A DNA stretch of 35,288 bases from Bacteroides sp. (GTDB lineage: Bacteria; Bacteroidota; Bacteroidia; Bacteroidales; Bacteroidaceae), in the NCBI GenBank assembly GCA_015060705.1, contig SUXY01000031.1, positions 1 through 35,288 on the forward strand, written 5' to 3'. The position numbers and the translations under genes were made by a program. A model generated the notes under the pieces. It made no database searches. It was given only the letters and a program-made list of their open reading frames with translations, and was not told where the DNA came from. This document shows, piece by piece, positions 33,146 through 35,288 of the stretch (position 1 is the first letter of the stretch; each line of letters opens with the position of its first letter).

Positions 33146-34276
33146 TTAACCTATCAACCACTTGCTCTTAGGCAATTTACCCAATACAGATACAAACATC
33201 CAAGAAGCGACAAATACCAACAACGTACATAAAGGTATGTGGACAGCCACAGGCACCATCATTCGGACCAAGACATAATCAATGGGACCTATCAGCAGAT
33301 AATGTACCATGTAAATACCAAAGCCATAACGGGACAACGTACTCAGCACCCGATTCACCGCCTCGGAACGGATAGTCACATTACTTGCCATGACAAACAA
33401 CGCATAAGTCATCAGCATCACATTCGGTGTACAGAAAAGGAAGAAGAGCTCCATTCCTTCGGGAGTGACATTCGGATCCAACATCATGAAATGGTATCCT
33501 TCGTAGGTTATCCAATAAGACAACAGAAAAACAGGTATCGTCAACCAAAACTTTTTCTGGAACGGGAAACGTCCGCTTTGCTTCATCCAGTGCCCCATCA
33601 CAATATAACCGATGAAACCGGCAAAATAATAGAACAAGCCAAATTCATTCCATTCCGACTCTCCGAAAGCATAATTCATGACAAACGCACGGATGTAAGG
33701 AATGAAGAGCGATACTCCCCAAATAGTGAGGAAAATCGTTTTTTCTCTCTTATTGGACTTTTCCAACCATGGTGAAATGACCGGCATAAAAAAATACAGC
33801 CCGATAAGCATGTACACATACCACAGCGGATAACTGGTTCCATTGAAGGTCAACGGGATGCGTGCGACCTCCATCAAGGTATAAGACAGCGTCGGTTCTT
33901 GCGAGCCATAATAAGGGAAGAACATACGAATCAAATCATGGCTCTGTGTGAACAGATGAATCACCCACGGAAGCATGGTATAAGCCACTGACCAAAAAAG
34001 GAAAGGATAAAGAATGCGGGTAAGCCGTTTTTTATAAAATTCCACACTATCCATCTTGACCGGCAGAAGAAGATAACCGGTAATCAAAACAAACAACGAT
34101 ACCGAAGGTCGAGACAATGTTTTATAGAGTTCGGTCCAAAGTGTATACTCTTCACTACCGGCTGCTTGAGGAGCCGTCATCACGGTATCAACTACGTGGC
34201 AAAGAATGACTCCAAGAATAGCCATTGTCCGAACCACATCAATCCATGGAATATAGGCACGTTGTGTTTTCATCAT
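33146..34276 (-). CDS. OafA-type membrane O-acyltransferase (acyltransferase family 3)
   Basis: A 376-residue integral membrane protein with about ten hydrophobic segments. The N-terminus has the family motif IPWIDVVRTMAILGVILCHVVD, whose histidine in segment 1 is catalytic in the family, and a second motif SRPSVSLFVLITGYLLLP with the conserved arginine. Such proteins transfer acetyl or other acyl groups to envelope sugars, which fits the neighbouring GT90 and kinase genes. The start may be 34276 or 34273. Its promoter at 34320 lies 45 bases below copy A of a 31-bp repeated element. The end converges on the GT90 gene. Confidence 0.87.
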   Translation of the reverse strand: MMKTQRAYIPWIDVVRTMAILGVILCHVVDTVMTAPQAAGSEEYTLWTELYKTLSRPSVSLFVLITGYLLLPVKMDSVEFYKKRLTRILYPFLFWSVAYTMLPWVIHLFTQSHDLIRMFFPYYGSQEPTLSYTLMEVARIPLTFNGTSYPLWYVYMLIGLYFFMPVISPWLEKSNKREKTIFLTIWGVSLFIPYIRAFVMNYAFGESEWNEFGLFYYFAGFIGYIVMGHWMKQSGRFPFQKKFWLTIPVFLLSYWITYEGYHFMMLDPNVTPEGMELFFLFCTPNVMLMTYALFVMASNVTIRSEAVNRVLSTLSRYGFGIYMVHYLLIGPIDYVLVRMMVPVAVHIPLCTLLVFVASWMFVSVLGKLPKSKWLIG

Positions 34277-34319
34277 GTATCCGTTTTAGATATCGGTTAT
34301 GCATTTTAAAATAACGCAA

Positions 34320-34327
34320 CAAATTTA
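34320..34327 (-). promoter_or_regulatory. -7 box of the membrane acyltransferase gene
   Basis: TAAATTTG on the minus strand, 43 bases before the ATG. No TTTG in the -33 position; the nearest upstream conserved feature is the element at 34372-34402, which suggests activator dependence. Confidence 0.5.
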
Positions 34328-34371
34328 GAAATAACTTTCCAATATCATTACTTTTCCCTAATATTTTTTCG

Positions 34372-34402
34372 TATGTCATTAAAGTAGGAGAATCCGTCAT
34401 TC
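34372..34402. promoter_or_regulatory. 31-bp repeated element, copy A (candidate operator)
   Basis: Contains GTCATT at 34375-34380 and again at 34396-34401, a 21-base period, around a GTAGGAGAATCC core. It matches copy B (34830-34860) at 27 of 31 positions in the same orientation. It lies upstream of the acyltransferase -7 box (gap of 47 bases from the nearer half-site). No gene overlaps it with confidence. Confidence 0.6.
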
Positions 34403-34462
34403 ACACTGGCCATTTTTTGCTGCCGGGAAATATACAAGGTGGGTGTGTCGTAATCCGTGCCT

Positions 34463-34496
34463 AAAAAAGTGGATGCGTATTTCGACACATCCACTT
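34463..34496 (-). terminator. Terminator after the truncated Crp/Fnr-like gene
   Basis: On the minus strand a perfect 9-bp stem AAGTGGATG/CATCCACTT (34467-34475 with 34488-34496) followed by TTTT, about 65 bases after the stop of the truncated regulator gene. It separates that transcript from the acyltransferase gene. Confidence 0.85.
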
Positions 34497-34561
34497 CAAC
34501 ATTAGAGCATTGCTCTATTTATTTTTCCAGATTATTTCTGTCTTCTCACCGTATCAAGCAC

Positions 34562-34723
34562 CTAGTTATTGCACACTTCACCTTCGGCTAAGACAACATC
34601 CCCCTTGTGGTATTTTTTACATTGGATGACATAGGCAAACAAACGTATGTTTTCCAATGTCAACTTTCGATGAGGACAAGCTTCCTCAATAATCTGTTTA
34701 GCTATTTCAAATTGACGGCTCAT
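34562..34723 (-). pseudogene. Truncated Crp/Fnr-like cyclic-nucleotide-binding protein (N-terminal 53 residues)
   Basis: A short frame from ATG 34723 to TAG 34562. The peptide reads like the start of a Bacteroidetes Crp/Fnr regulator: a helix (MSRQFEIAKQIIEEA), LTLENIRLFAYVIQCKKYH, then the first beta-roll motif KGDVVLAEGEVCNN, where a full protein would continue with LYFIxxG. It stops there; the following sequence in all three frames does not resume the family. A full-length member has about 190-220 residues. A perfect -7 box lies upstream and a terminator downstream, so it may be transcribed. It could be a decayed gene or a genuine small protein; loss of the rest by deletion is my preferred reading. 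Confidence 0.55.
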
Positions 34724-34757
34724 AGATTTAGACGTGTTTTAAATGTTTTCTCATGGA

Positions 34758-34765
34758 CAAAGATA
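34758..34765 (-). promoter_or_regulatory. -7 box of the truncated Crp/Fnr-like gene
   Basis: TATCTTTG on the minus strand, 34 bases before the ATG at 34723. No -33 TTTG; the 31-bp element copy B lies further upstream, with a gap of 67 bases to its nearer half-site, which is 20 bases more than for copy A. Confidence 0.55.
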
Positions 34766-34829
34766 CGTCAAAAAACTCAATTATCCTAAAAAACGCCCTT
34801 TTGCTTTAAAGACATCCCTTTCACACGAA

Positions 34830-34860
34830 TATGTAATTAAGGTAGGAAAATCCGTAATTC
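34830..34860. promoter_or_regulatory. 31-bp repeated element, copy B (candidate operator)
   Basis: Contains GTAATT at 34833-34838 and again at 34854-34859, a 21-base period, around GTAGGAAAATCC. It matches copy A at 27 of 31 positions; two of the four differences fall at the same position of both half-sites. It lies 8 bases after the stop of the ATPase gene and upstream of the truncated regulator. Confidence 0.6.
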
Positions 34861-34868
34861 GTATCTGT

Positions 34869-35288
34869 CTATAACCACTCCAAATAATTTTCGGGAGTAA
34901 TCACCGCTTCCTGTGCCACCGGATAAGTTTTCAGAAAGACTGCAGGAAGCGGAGTTGTCTTCTTTCTCGGGTTCCATTTCATTTCAAAGGCCGTAAATTG
35001 TCCGTCAGCTTCTTCAATATAGTCAATCTCCTGCTGTTGGGTGGTCCGCCAGAAATAGCTTTTCGCATAACGTCCTTCGTATTCATTGGATTTTATCCGC
35101 TCACTGATGAAGAAATTCTCCCACAAAGCCCCGACATCGTTACGCATGGAAAGGGGAGCAAAATTCTGGATAACGGCATTGCGTATGCCATTGTCGTAGA
35201 AATAGACCTTCTTGCTCTTCTTCAGCTCCGTCCTCAGATTGCGATTGAATGCTCCCAAACGGAAGACGATGTAACACTTCTCCAACAA
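34869..35288 (-). CDS. C-terminal part of a DUF4143-type ATP-binding protein, cut by the window edge
   Basis: The last 139 or so residues of an archaeal-type AAA ATPase of the DUF4143 family, common in Bacteroidetes and of unknown function. Seen: YIVFRLGAFNRNLRTELKKSKKVYFYDNGIRNAVI, then LWENFFISERIK and the PD-(D/E)XK-like segment YFWRTTQQQEIDYIEEADGQFTAFEMKW, whose EIDYI and FEMKW match the conserved acidic and lysine positions. The N-terminal AAA domain would lie beyond 35288, so the ATG at the edge is probably internal. The frame is intact here up to its TAG stop. Confidence 0.85.
   Translation of the reverse strand: MLEKCYIVFRLGAFNRNLRTELKKSKKVYFYDNGIRNAVIQNFAPLSMRNDVGALWENFFISERIKSNEYEGRYAKSYFWRTTQQQEIDYIEEADGQFTAFEMKWNPRKKTTPLPAVFLKTYPVAQEAVITPENYLEWL

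Noticed and set aside
34348-34508. Open minus-strand frame that reads protein-like (ending NDIRKNIREK) over copy A of the 31-bp element
   Set aside because: It lacks a proper start, runs through a clear terminator stem (34463-34496), and its similarity to the frame at copy B follows from the DNA repeat; treated as non-coding.
1-35288. CRISPR arrays, insertion sequences, integrases, tRNA or rRNA genes
   Set aside because: None recognised by eye on either strand; only dispersed palindromic repeats and the twin 31-bp elements were seen.

Overview
The window reads as a piece of a Bacteroidales chromosome, probably Bacteroidaceae or a close relative. Three things point there: repeated promoters of the Bacteroides type (TAnnTTTG at -7, sometimes TTTG or a near match about 20 bases upstream); families typical of the phylum (DUF4831, DUF5686, DUF2582, an ObgE with a very acidic tail); and moderate GC. 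No rRNA, tRNA, CRISPR array, insertion sequence or integrase was seen, so this looks like host chromosome and not a mobile island.

Layout. Positions 1-10000 hold housekeeping and metabolic genes: a secreted type II asparaginase, a B3/B4-domain protein followed by a 61-residue basic protein, a Gfo/Idh/MocA oxidoreductase, an adk-obgE-yfiH run on the minus strand (obgE and yfiH overlap by ATGA), and on the plus strand a bifunctional NAD(P)HX repair enzyme and a DUF4831 secreted protein. Two copies of a REP-like hairpin lie at 3451-3529 and 5525-5609.

Positions 8984-19918 form one compact eleven-gene minus-strand operon behind a promoter at about 19950-19981. In transcription order: PlsC-type acyltransferase, beta-ketoacyl synthase, acyl carrier protein, hotdog dehydratase 1, 4HBT thioesterase, FabZ-like hotdog dehydratase 2, MMPL/RND exporter, CrtI-like FAD oxidoreductase, FabG-like ketoreductase, LolA-like carrier, MFS transporter. 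This is the core toolkit of aryl-polyene/flexirubin-type pigment lipid clusters, in reduced form: no second ketosynthase or chain length factor, and no starter-unit gene, is present in the window. It is the most interesting system here. The two dehydratases each lack a different canonical catalytic residue, which suggests a complementary heterodimer.

Positions 20109-25796 hold a tripartite RND multidrug efflux operon (lipoprotein adaptor, AcrB-type pump, TolC-type outer membrane lipoprotein), divergent from an AraC-type regulator at 26019-26924. A small DUF2582 winged-helix gene follows.

Positions 27358-34276 carry cell-envelope functions: a lipopolysaccharide-kinase-like protein, a GNAT-like protein and a DUF5686 outer-membrane protein in one minus-strand operon, with a divergent GT90 glycosyltransferase and an OafA-type membrane acyltransferase.

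The last kilobase holds a truncated Crp/Fnr-like gene with its own promoter and terminator, and the C-terminal part of a DUF4143-type ATPase. Two copies of a 31-bp element lie upstream of the acyltransferase and of the truncated gene. Each contains a 6-bp direct repeat with a 21-bp period; the repeat differs between copies but is identical within each copy. This looks like an undescribed operator.
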